The notes: a model not told the origin generated them from the letters alone. DNA of 6,193 nt from Actinomycetota bacterium (GCA_005885565.1 VAXK01000134.1:1-6193); one strand, 5' to 3'; positions 1 through 5,092 are shown, counted from the stretch's first letter. Program-made: numbers and translations.

Positions 1-90
1 GTAGACGGCGTCGAGGTGCTCCTCCGCGATCGCGGCGAAGCTCGGGCGAGCGCCCGTGCGGACGCCCATCCGCGCCGGCCAGGAGCTCAT
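1..90 (-). CDS. Partial N-terminus, possible ECF-type RNA polymerase sigma factor
   Basis: Only the first 30 codons are in the window; the gene continues beyond position 1. Reading the minus strand from ATG at 90 gives MSSWPARMGVRTGARPSF followed by AAIAEEHLDAVY. The FxxIxEEHLDxVY pattern resembles the start of sigma-70 region 2.1 in ECF sigma factors, which bind core RNA polymerase, and that is the whole basis for the name. A second in-frame ATG lies at 69. A purine-rich AAGGGGG (104-110 on the plus strand, read in reverse) sits 13 nt before the first ATG, rather far for a Shine-Dalgarno. The gene is divergent from the HAD phosphatase. With so little protein visible, another helical N-terminus is quite possible. 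Confidence 0.4.
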   Translation of the reverse strand, partial: MSSWPARMGVRTGARPSFAAIAEEHLDAVY

Positions 91-226
91 CGCCGCGTTC
101 ACACCCCCTTCTACGTCGCCGCCGTCGGATCCGTCACCGACACTTCGTAGAGCCGTGGCGCAACCCGTAGGGGTCGACCGGTCATTTCAGACGGACGCGC
201 AGGCGAAGCCAGCGCGTCCTGATAGC

Positions 227-244
227 GGCACCGCAAGCGGTGCC
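227..244. repeat. Inverted repeat over the HAD gene's first GTG
   Basis: GGCACCGC (227-234) and GCGGTGCC (237-244) are perfect inverted arms separated by AA. As RNA this would fold as a 7-bp stem with a CAAG loop. The GTG at 240-242, the first possible start of the HAD phosphatase, lies inside the right arm. It could mask that start or be a protein-binding dyad. Only the symmetry itself is seen. Confidence 0.45.
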
Positions 245-896
245 TAGCGTGCTGCTGGTCCTCTTCGACGTCGACGGGACGCTTCTGCTGAGCCACGACC
301 CGCTCGTCGGCGAGGCGATGCTGCACGCGGCGCGGGAGCTCTTCGGCGTCGACGTGGACGTGGACGCTCTCGCTCCCGGTGAGACCGCGCTTCGACAGGG
401 GCGCGAGCTGGGTCTCGCCGGCCCTGACCTCCCGCGCTGGTGCACCCGCGTCGGCGAACGCTACGTCGAGCTGCTCGCGCGCGCGGACACGACTAATTGG
501 CAGGCGCCGGACGGCGTCGAGGCGACGCTTCGCGAGGTGGCGGCGGTGGCGAAGACCGCCCTCCTGACAGGAAATCCCGAGCCGATGGCCCGTGCCCGGA
601 TGGAGCGGCTGGGCCTGGCTCGCTTCTTCGCGCCGGGCGAGGGCGCCTTCGGCTGCGAGTCCGAGGACAGAACGCGCCTGATCGAGCTCGCGCGCGAGCG
701 CTCCGACGGCTGGCCGGCCGAGGACACCGTCGCCGTCGGTGACACGCCGCTCGACGTGGCAGGCGGCCACGCGGCCGGTATCCGCGTCGTCGGCGTCGAG
801 TCGCATCGGTTCGGCGCCGCCTCACTCGCCGGCGCCGACGCGCGGATCAGCGCTCTGTCGTCTCTTCCGGAAGCGCTTTCGTCCCTGCGTCCGTAG
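240..896 (+). CDS. HAD-superfamily hydrolase (phosphoglycolate-phosphatase-like)
   Basis: A soluble cytoplasmic phosphatase of the haloacid dehalogenase superfamily, 218 aa, the usual size for a member with a helical C1 cap. Motif I is LFDVDGT (residues 8-14): Asp10 is the nucleophile and Asp12 the acid/base. Motif II is LLTGNP with Thr110, the basic residue of motif III is probably one of the arginines near 144-146, and motif IV is VAVGDTPLDV (164-173) with Asp168 and Asp172 binding Mg2+. The region between motifs I and II (about 20-90) is the cap that sets the substrate. Family knowledge suggests a phosphomonoester such as phosphoglycolate, but the substrate cannot be read from the sequence. 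The start is uncertain: GTG at 240 lies in a hairpin and lacks a Shine-Dalgarno, and GTG at 249 would give 215 aa with all motifs intact. The last 50 bp overlap the convergent qmcA-like gene. Confidence 0.9.
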   Translation: MPSVLLVLFDVDGTLLLSHDPLVGEAMLHAARELFGVDVDVDALAPGETALRQGRELGLAGPDLPRWCTRVGERYVELLARADTTNWQAPDGVEATLREVAAVAKTALLTGNPEPMARARMERLGLARFFAPGEGAFGCESEDRTRLIELARERSDGWPAEDTVAVGDTPLDVAGGHAAGIRVVGVESHRFGAASLAGADARISALSSLPEALSSLRP

Positions 897-1770
897 ATTC
901 GGCCTCGGCGATCCCGAGGGCCTGCCCGATCCCTCCCGCGGCCTTCGCGAACTCGCTCGGGATGATCCAGACCTTGTTCGCGTCGCCCTGCGCGATCTGC
1001 GGAAGCATCTGGAGGTACTGGTAGGCGAGGAGCTTCGGGTCGACGTTTGCGGCGTGGATGGAGGCGGCGACGTTCTCGATCGCCTTCGCCTGCCCCTCGG
1101 CGCCGAGGATCTGCGCCGTCTTCGCGCCCTCGGCGCGCAGGATCGCGCTCTGCTTCTCGCCCTCGGCGGTGAGGATCTGCGACTGCTTCACTCCCTCGGC
1201 GTTCAGGATCGCGGCCCGCTTGTCGCGGTCGGCCCGCATCTGCTTCTCCATCGCCTCCTGGATCGTCGCGGGCGGGTCGATCGCCTTCAGCTCGACCCGG
1301 TTCACGCGCACCCCCCACTTCCCGGTCGCCTCGTCGAGGACGCCGCGGAGCTGGTTGTTGATCTGGTCGCGTGAGGTGAGCGTGTCCTCGAGGGACATGC
1401 CGCCGACGACGTTGCGCAGCGTGGTCACGGTCAGCTGCTCGATCGCCTGGATGTAGTTCGCGATCTCGTACGACGCCGCCTTCGGGTCGGTGACCTGGAA
1501 GTAGATGACGGAGTCGATCGAGACGACGAGGTTGTCCTCCGTGATCACGGGCTGCGGCTTGAACGAGACCACCTGCTCGCGCAGGTCGATCAGCGGGCGC
1601 AGCCGGTCGACGAAGGGGACGACGATCGTCAGGCCCGCGTCGAGGGTGCGGCTGTAGCGGCCGAGCCGCTCGACCACGCCCGCCCGCGCCTGGGGGATGA
1701 TCCGGATCGTGCGCGCGAGGACGATCAGCACGAAGACCGCCACCACCAAGAGGACGATCAGAGCGGCCAT
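847..1770 (-). CDS. qmcA: SPFH/Band 7 membrane protein (stomatin/QmcA-like)
   Basis: A 307-aa SPFH (stomatin, prohibitin, flotillin, HflK/C) protein expected to oligomerise on the membrane and organise microdomains. Residues 2-19 form an N-terminal hydrophobic anchor. The SPFH domain follows from about 23 to 180, with the recognisable stretches IIPQARAGVVERLGRYSRTL, DAGLTIVVPFVDRL and VELKAIDPPATIQEAM. Residues 188-231 are four 11-residue units of the ILxAEGxKxSx type, the alanine/glutamate-rich helix seen in QmcA and paraslipins. The C-terminal VWIIPSEF segment is also typical. Length and order match E. coli QmcA (about 305 aa). ATG at 1770 is preceded by GGAGG (1776-1780, minus strand) at 5 nt. 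That Shine-Dalgarno abuts the TAG stop of the upstream nfeD-like gene, so the two form an operon. The 3' end overlaps the HAD gene by 50 bp tail-to-tail. No catalytic role is implied. Confidence 0.93.
   Translation of the reverse strand: MAALIVLLVVAVFVLIVLARTIRIIPQARAGVVERLGRYSRTLDAGLTIVVPFVDRLRPLIDLREQVVSFKPQPVITEDNLVVSIDSVIYFQVTDPKAASYEIANYIQAIEQLTVTTLRNVVGGMSLEDTLTSRDQINNQLRGVLDEATGKWGVRVNRVELKAIDPPATIQEAMEKQMRADRDKRAAILNAEGVKQSQILTAEGEKQSAILRAEGAKTAQILGAEGQAKAIENVAASIHAANVDPKLLAYQYLQMLPQIAQGDANKVWIIPSEFAKAAGGIGQALGIAEAESTDAGTKALPEETTER
1078..1209 (-). repeat. Four tandem 33-bp units encoding undecad helix repeats
   Basis: Within the SPFH gene, codons 188-231 repeat every 33 bp as ILNAEGVKQSQ, ILTAEGEKQSA, ILRAEGAKTAQ and ILGAEGQAKAI. 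The DNA repeat is visible as spaced GAGGATC or CAGGATCGC blocks on the plus strand. The 11-residue period suits a long right-handed coiled-coil or helical wall, as known for SPFH proteins. It is coding, not a mobile repeat. Confidence 0.8.
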
Positions 1771-1779
1771 CTCAACCTC

Positions 1780-2208
1780 CTATTCGTAGACGAGCGCGGT
1801 CGCGCCCTCGATCTTCACGATCTCCACCCGAGCGCCCGGCTCGATCACCTGAGCCTCGTCGAACGCCCGCGCGGTCCAGAGCTCTCCGCCGATCTTCACC
1901 CGGCCGCCCTGCGCGTCGATCCGCTCGATCGCCACCCCGCGCGCCCCGACGAGCGCCGAGGTGCCAGTGCGCAGCCGCGCCGGCATGTGCAGGTGGCGGC
2001 GCGCGATCGGCCGCAGGAAGGCAAGCGAGGCGATCGCCGCGGCGATGAAGACGACGAGCTCGACGCCGACGCCGGCCCCCGCTGCCGCGACGGCCGCCGC
2101 CAGCACAGCTGCGAGCGCCACCGGCCCGAGGAAGAAGAGCCCCGGCGTGAAGATCTCACCGACGGCCAGCCCGACGGCGACGATCGCCCAGATCACCCAG
2201 GCAGCCAT
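1780..2208 (-). CDS. NfeD-like membrane protein, short form (NfeD1b/YbbJ type)
   Basis: A 142-aa integral membrane protein. Hydrophobic helices lie at about 2-20, 21-46 and 48-67, followed by a soluble C-terminal OB-fold from about 80 to 142: TGTSALVGARGVAIERID, then GGRVKIGGELWTARA and GARVEIVKIEGATALVYE. The pattern of a conserved G, a [VI]xGExW stretch and a closing V-E-I-x-x-[IV]-x-G-x-x-L-x-V is characteristic of NfeD C-termini. It lacks the N-terminal ClpP-like serine protease of long NfeD forms, so it is the short form that normally pairs with an SPFH protein; the next gene is exactly that partner. The family is thought to modulate or stabilise SPFH assemblies. The stop TAG (1780-1782) is immediately followed by the downstream Shine-Dalgarno. 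No Shine-Dalgarno precedes ATG 2208; a -10-like TACGAT ends 7 nt upstream, suggesting a leaderless mRNA. Confidence 0.9.
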   Translation of the reverse strand: MAAWVIWAIVAVGLAVGEIFTPGLFFLGPVALAAVLAAAVAAAGAGVGVELVVFIAAAIASLAFLRPIARRHLHMPARLRTGTSALVGARGVAIERIDAQGGRVKIGGELWTARAFDEAQVIEPGARVEIVKIEGATALVYE

Positions 2209-2215
2209 TGGTCAA

Positions 2216-2246
2216 ATCGTAGACCGTGCCGGGCTAGGAGGGTCTA
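2216..2246 (-). promoter_or_regulatory. Candidate promoter of the nfeD-qmcA operon
   Basis: On the minus strand TACGAT (2216-2221) fits the actinobacterial -10 TANNNT and ends exactly 7 nt before the ATG at 2208. This places the transcription start on or next to the A of the start codon. A weak -35 TAGACC (2241-2246, four matches to TTGACA) lies 19 bp upstream. No Shine-Dalgarno is present between the -10 and the ATG. This is inferred from motif and spacing only. Confidence 0.4.
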
Positions 2247-2304
2247 GCGAGACTTCCTTCGTCGCACGGGTCGTGATGCTCGTTCCGAGGCAAGGACGCA
2301 GGGA

Positions 2305-2331
2305 GCGTTCGTAGCCAGAAGCTACGAACGC
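2305..2331 (-). terminator. 11-bp-stem hairpin between CBS and nfeD genes
   Basis: GCGTTCGTAGC (2305-2315) and GCTACGAACGC (2321-2331) are perfect inverted arms around the 5-nt loop CAGAA. It lies about 70 bp beyond the stop of the minus-strand CBS gene and about 100 bp before the nfeD-like start, where a terminator would be expected. No T run follows on either strand, so it is not a textbook intrinsic terminator and may instead be a regulator-binding dyad or small-RNA stem. The rest of the 2209-2402 gap shows no ORF or RNA gene that I can recognise. Confidence 0.4.
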
Positions 2332-2402
2332 GACCGAGGACGCCGCATCGGGACGAGCAGCGCGGCCCGGGCGGCACAAGGCTGTCTCGCCAGCCCCTCC
2401 TA

Positions 2403-2786
2403 TCAATCCTCGACGCCGCTCATTCCCCACTCGGCGACGTCGCGGATGCTCACGATCCCGACGGCGCGCCCGTCGGCGACGACCGGGAGGTGGCGGAAGC
2501 CGTGCTCGAGCATCGTCTGCGCGGCGTCCGCGGCGCTCGTGTCCTCGCTGACGGTCACCGGATCGGCCGTCATCCACTCGCGCACGCGCGCCTCGCTCGA
2601 ATGCGTGCGGCCCGCCGTCGCGCGCATGAGGTCGCGCTCGGTGAGGATGCCGATCAGGCGGCCGAAGTCCATCACCACTGCGGAACCGACCCCGCGCTCG
2701 ACCATCTTCTGCGCGGCCTCGCCGAGCGTGTCCTCGGGCGCCACGGCCAGGACGTCCCGGGTCATGAGGTCGCCGATCCGTTTCAT
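2403..2786 (-). CDS. Stand-alone two-CBS-domain protein
   Basis: A 127-aa soluble protein made almost entirely of a CBS (Bateman) pair, which in this family binds adenine nucleotides such as AMP, ATP or SAM and senses energy state. CBS1 spans about residues 4-57 (MTRDVLAVAPEDTLGEAA, ending GRLIGILTERDLMR). CBS2 spans about 68-121 (VREWMTADPVTVSEDTS, ending GRAVGIVSIRDVAEW). The -[GL]-I-[LV]-[ST]-x-R-D- motif closes each domain, with the Asp that usually contacts ribose. No enzyme or transporter domain is attached, so its partner cannot be told. No Shine-Dalgarno precedes ATG 2786; a -10-like TATCCT ends 7 nt upstream, suggesting a leaderless mRNA. It is divergent from the small exported-protein gene. 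Confidence 0.93.
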   Translation of the reverse strand: MKRIGDLMTRDVLAVAPEDTLGEAAQKMVERGVGSAVVMDFGRLIGILTERDLMRATAGRTHSSEARVREWMTADPVTVSEDTSAADAAQTMLEHGFRHLPVVADGRAVGIVSIRDVAEWGMSGVED

Positions 2787-2793
2787 GGGAGCG

Positions 2794-2799
2794 AGGATA
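2794..2799 (-). promoter_or_regulatory. Candidate -10 box for the CBS gene
   Basis: Read on the minus strand, TATCCT (2794-2799) matches TANNNT and ends 7 nt before ATG 2786. The stretch between reads CGCTCCC and offers no Shine-Dalgarno. A -35-like TTGGAA (2815-2820) lies at a short 15-bp spacing, so only the -10 is suggestive. The A/T-rich core of this 60-bp gap (2804-2826) is shared with the divergent promoter. Confidence 0.4.
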
Positions 2800-2833
2800 C
2801 GCGGTTATTTACGTTTCCAAAAACTCCCGTGCG

Positions 2834-2839
2834 TAGGAT
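2834..2839 (+). promoter_or_regulatory. Candidate -10 box for the exported-protein gene
   Basis: TAGGAT (2834-2839) matches TANNNT and ends 7 nt before the ATG at 2847, the same geometry as the -10 boxes of the CBS and nfeD-like genes. This favours ATG 2847 over ATG 2838, which overlaps the box itself. A possible -35, TTTACG (2808-2813), sits at a long 20-bp spacing and is weak. Confidence 0.4.
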
Positions 2840-2846
2840 GCGCCGG

Positions 2847-3236
2847 ATGCGAACCACGATTCGACTGCTCCTGTGCCTCGCCGCGCTCGCCGTCGTGGGC
2901 ACCTCTGCGGCGGTCACGGCGACCGCACAGTTCAGGGCCAGCCTGACCGCGACGACGCACACGCCGACCGTGAACCAGCGCTGGACGTACTACATCGCGG
3001 CACGAACGCTGAAGGGGAAGCGGCTCCACGCCTCCGCCCACGTGCAGGTCTTCGAGGGCAAGAAGCGCGTGAACATCATCGGCTGGCACCAGTTCACCGG
3101 CTCGTACCACCAGGGCTACCGCTGGCCGCCGTCGACGCGGGGCCACAGGTACACCTTCCAGGCGCTCCTCATCGCCACCGGCGCCAACGGCAAGAAGTCG
3201 CAGCTCAAGCTGAATTACGCCGTAGCGCCTAGATAG
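2847..3236 (+). CDS. Small exported protein of unknown function
   Basis: A 129-aa protein that I do not recognise. The N-terminus MRTTIRLLLCLAALAVVG is a typical Sec signal peptide: basic start, hydrophobic core, and an ATA signal peptidase I site at residues 25-27. The mature part is about 100 aa, basic, rich in Thr, Tyr and Trp, and looks all-beta: alternating stretches such as QRWTYYIAART, ASAHVQVFEG and HRYTFQALLIATG suggest an Ig-like or fibronectin-like fold, with the SQLKLNYAV end as a last strand. The only Cys (Cys10) is in the hydrophobic core and does not make a lipobox. ATG 2838 would add MRR; ATG 2847 is preferred because a -10-like box ends 7 nt before it and no Shine-Dalgarno is present. 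Its TAG stop directly abuts the stop of the convergent coiled-coil gene. Confidence 0.75.
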   Translation: MRTTIRLLLCLAALAVVGTSAAVTATAQFRASLTATTHTPTVNQRWTYYIAARTLKGKRLHASAHVQVFEGKKRVNIIGWHQFTGSYHQGYRWPPSTRGHRYTFQALLIATGANGKKSQLKLNYAVAPR

Positions 3237-3830
3237 CTACGACGGCTGGTGGAAGGCGCGCCGGGCGCGGAAGTCGGCGAGCTCGTCCTGCGCGGCCTGC
3301 TGCTCCGGTGTGAGCGCCCGCTCCGGCGGCGCCGACTCGGGATAGGCCTCGGCGAGGAGCGAACGCGCGGCCTCGAGACGGACGCGGAAGTCGGCGGAGC
3401 CGTCGGCGCGCAGGGCGGTGAGGCCGTCCTGGAAGGCGCGCCACAGGAGGTCGGCGTGCTGCTCGGCCTGCCGGCGGAGGTAGTGCCGCGCCGACTCCTC
3501 CTTCTGGGGCCGCGTCTCCTCGTCGACGAGAGCGCGGAGCTCGGCGAGCTCCGACTCGCGCACGGCGAGCGCCTGCTCGAGGTCGACCGCGCGAGCCTGG
3601 AGCCTCTCGTGCTCCGCGACCACCTTGCGGAGACCCGCCTCGCGCTCGCCTGCGGCCTCGAGCTCCGCCCAGAGCTCCTCGACGTCCGAGCGCTGCTCCG
3701 CCGCCGGCGCCTGCTCGACGGCCGCGCTCGGCTGCTCGCCGTCCGGCGTGCGCCGGCGCTCGAGCTGCCGCCGGAGCCCGGTTCCGAACCCGGTTTCCTG
3801 GTCGCTCGGCTCTGTGACGTCGTGCGGCAT
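3237..3830 (-). CDS. Coiled-coil protein of unknown function
   Basis: A 197-aa hydrophilic protein with no signal peptide or membrane helix; I do not recognise its family. Residues 1-48 are likely disordered (rich in Pro, Glu, Gln and Arg). Residues 49-105 show a heptad-like coiled coil (VEELWAELEAA, LRKVVAEHERLQARAVDLEQ, ESELAELRALV). A second helical block spans 110-163 (YLRRQAEQHADLLWRAFQDG, then LEAARSLLAEAYP), and a last helix 173-190 starts TPEQQAAQDELADF. The start MPHDVTEP at 3830 is chosen because AGGAG (3835-3839, minus strand) lies 4 nt upstream; the reading frame is open to 3989 but that extension is low-complexity and would run into the divergent promoter region. It may be a cytoplasmic scaffold. 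It is divergent from the peptidoglycan hydrolase gene and could share regulation with it. Confidence 0.75.
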   Translation of the reverse strand: MPHDVTEPSDQETGFGTGLRRQLERRRTPDGEQPSAAVEQAPAAEQRSDVEELWAELEAAGEREAGLRKVVAEHERLQARAVDLEQALAVRESELAELRALVDEETRPQKEESARHYLRRQAEQHADLLWRAFQDGLTALRADGSADFRVRLEAARSLLAEAYPESAPPERALTPEQQAAQDELADFRARRAFHQPS

Positions 3831-3854
3831 GAGACTCCTGATCCGAGCATCGGC

Positions 3855-3869
3855 GCTCGAGAATCGAGC
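3855..3869. promoter_or_regulatory. Short dyad in a divergent intergenic region
   Basis: GCTCGA (3855-3860) and TCGAGC (3864-3869) are perfect inverted arms around GAA. They sit in the 94-bp gap between the coiled-coil gene and the peptidoglycan hydrolase gene, a natural place for an operator controlling both. No clear -10 or -35 was found around it. Six-base arms arise often by chance in GC-rich DNA. Confidence 0.25.
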
Positions 3870-3924
3870 TGCCATCCCCCGACCGGGAGGAAATCGCCCG
3901 CGACCGGCCAAGAGGGCAGGTCCG

Positions 3925-4980
3925 ATGCGACGTTGGCTCGTCCCGGTCCTGGTCGCCGTGGCCCTGCCCGGCTCCGCGGCCGCGTTCACGAACCCGCAGA
4001 TCCCGGGCCTCCAGGTCGCTCTCCGCGCGCGCGGCTACGACCCGGGGCCGATCGACGGGGTCGTCGGCCCGAAGACCGCCGGCGCCGTGCGGGCCTTCCA
4101 GCGGCGCGCCGGAATCCACGCCGACGGGCTCGCGGGGCCGCGGACGCGCGCGCGGCTCGGACGGCTCGGCCGGCCGCTCTTCGGCGCGCGCACGCTCACG
4201 CGTGGCCGGATCGGCTGGGACGTCTCCGTCCTCCAGTTCCTGCTCGCGCGGCGTGGCTTCGCCAGGTCGCACCTGAACGGTAACTTCGGACGGGGGACGG
4301 AGCGCGCGGTGCGCCGCTTCCAGCGCGCCTTCGGCCTCGCCGTCGACGGGATCGCCGGCCCGGCCACGCAGCGGACGCTCCTCACGGGCCGCCGGCGCCG
4401 GCACCGCCGGAGCCAGCCGGCGCGGGCCCCGGCGCGCACGCACCTCGTCCGCTCCGGGGACACGCTCACCGCGATCGCCCGTGGCTACGGGACCACGGTG
4501 CGTGCGCTCGAGCGGGCGAACCACCTCCGGCCCGGCGCGTTCCTGCTCCTCGGGACACGTCTCCGCGTTCCCTCCGGTGCCAGGCACGTGCCTGGCACCG
4601 ACGTTCGCGGCTCGCTCGACCGCTGGGCCGCGCACTACGGGGTCGACCCGCACCTCGCGCGCGCGCTCGCATGGATGGAGTCCGGCTTCCAGCCGACGAT
4701 CCGCTCGCCGATCGGGGCGTGGGGCGTGATGCAGGTGACGCCCGCGACGTGGGACTACGCCGAGAGCGTCCTCATCGGCAGCCCGATCCCGCGGACCGCC
4801 GACGGCAATGTCCGTATCGGCGTCGCCTATTTGAGCCACCTGCTGCGAGCCTTCGGCGGCAGCGAGCGGCTCGCGCTCGCCGCCTACTACCAGGGCCCGG
4901 CATCCGTGCGGAAACGCGGTCTGCTGCGCGAGACGAAGGCCTTCGTGGCCGACGTGCAGGCGCTGAAGCAACGGATGTAA
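3925..4980 (+). CDS. Secreted peptidoglycan hydrolase: 2x PG-binding, LysM, lytic transglycosylase (SLT)
   Basis: A 351-aa exported cell-wall enzyme. Residues 1-20 (MRRWLVPVLVAVALPGSAAA) are a signal peptide ending in AAA. Two PG_binding_1 domains follow: about 27-80 (LQVALRARGYDPGPIDGVVG, then AFQRRAGIHADGLAGP) and 96-153 (LQFLLARRGF, then RFQRAFGLAVDGIAGPATQ). An Arg-rich linker (156-172) leads to a LysM at about 172-216 (HLVRSGDTLTAIARGYGTTV, ending LLLGTRLRVP), then a short linker (217-228) and an SLT fold at about 229-345. The likely catalytic Glu is Glu252 in AWMESGFQP, followed by GAWGVMQVTPATW and LALAAYYQGP. SLT enzymes cleave MurNAc-GlcNAc bonds to 1,6-anhydro products. ATG 3925 is chosen because the signal peptide starts there and AGGGCAGG (3913-3920) is a plausible Shine-Dalgarno. 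A 26-bp perfect palindrome is embedded in the linker before the SLT domain. Confidence 0.93.
   Translation: MRRWLVPVLVAVALPGSAAAFTNPQIPGLQVALRARGYDPGPIDGVVGPKTAGAVRAFQRRAGIHADGLAGPRTRARLGRLGRPLFGARTLTRGRIGWDVSVLQFLLARRGFARSHLNGNFGRGTERAVRRFQRAFGLAVDGIAGPATQRTLLTGRRRRHRRSQPARAPARTHLVRSGDTLTAIARGYGTTVRALERANHLRPGAFLLLGTRLRVPSGARHVPGTDVRGSLDRWAAHYGVDPHLARALAWMESGFQPTIRSPIGAWGVMQVTPATWDYAESVLIGSPIPRTADGNVRIGVAYLSHLLRAFGGSERLALAAYYQGPASVRKRGLLRETKAFVADVQALKQRM
4575..4600. repeat. 26-bp perfect palindrome, REP-like, inside the hydrolase gene
   Basis: CGGTGCCAGGCAC (4575-4587) is followed directly by its exact reverse complement GTGCCTGGCACCG (4588-4600). It is translated as GARHVPGT (residues 218-225) between the LysM and SLT domains. 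The GGTGCC-AGGCACC core resembles dispersed palindromic repeats known from many bacterial genomes and linked to REP-associated transposases, but only this one copy is in the window. Confidence 0.7.
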
Positions 4981-4982
4981 AA

Positions 4983-5060
4983 GGTTCGCAAGCAGGAAGT
5001 TCGGTCTTCGGACGCGAAGGTAGAAGTTGGCCCGTGCGGCCGGAGCGACGGCTCTCGGCC
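4983..5060 (+). ncRNA. Possible structured leader of the collagen-like gene
   Basis: The 112-bp gap after the hydrolase stop can fold into three stems as RNA. TTCGC (4985-4989) pairs with GCGAA (5014-5018). GTTCG (4999-5003) pairs with CGGAC (5009-5013) around loop GTCTT, nested within the first. GGCCG-GAGC (5038-5046) pairs with GCTC-T-CGGCC (5051-5060), 9 bp with one bulged T around the loop GACG. The last stem ends 16 nt before the Shine-Dalgarno AAGGGGG (5077-5083). It could be a cis-regulatory RNA or the 3' hairpin of the hydrolase mRNA. It does not match a riboswitch consensus I know. Confidence 0.3.
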
Positions 5061-5092
5061 ATGTCCAGAAAACGACAAGGGGGTTTCCCGAC

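Noticed and set aside
160..190. ECF-sigma-type promoter suggested by GCAACC at 160-165
   Set aside because: A -35-like hexamer alone is weak and no convincing -10 partner was found at the expected spacing.
1078..1209. CRISPR or mobile tandem repeat suggested by spaced 33-bp units
   Set aside because: The units are contiguous, diverged at synonymous and variable positions, and fully explained by the helical ILxAEG repeats of the SPFH protein.
461..1318. A 285-codon minus-strand frame over the HAD gene and the end of the SPFH gene
   Set aside because: The translation is a repetitive Arg/Gly/Asp-rich shadow of the 33-bp repeat of the SPFH gene and crosses two well-supported genes.
739..1374. 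A 211-codon plus-strand frame over the SPFH gene
   Set aside because: It is antisense to the SPFH coding region; its Leu/Arg/Val/Asp repeats mirror the undecad repeat, and it has no ribosome binding site or recognisable domain.
2332..2402. Possible tRNA or other stable RNA in the CBS-nfeD gap
   Set aside because: No acceptor stem, T-loop GTTC motif or cloverleaf could be drawn on either strand.
4981..5060. c-di-GMP (GEMM) riboswitch suggested by GGACGCGAAGG at 5010-5020
   Set aside because: The other conserved GEMM blocks (GGGCAAACC-like 5' segment and tetraloop receptor) are missing, so the resemblance is limited to one short segment.
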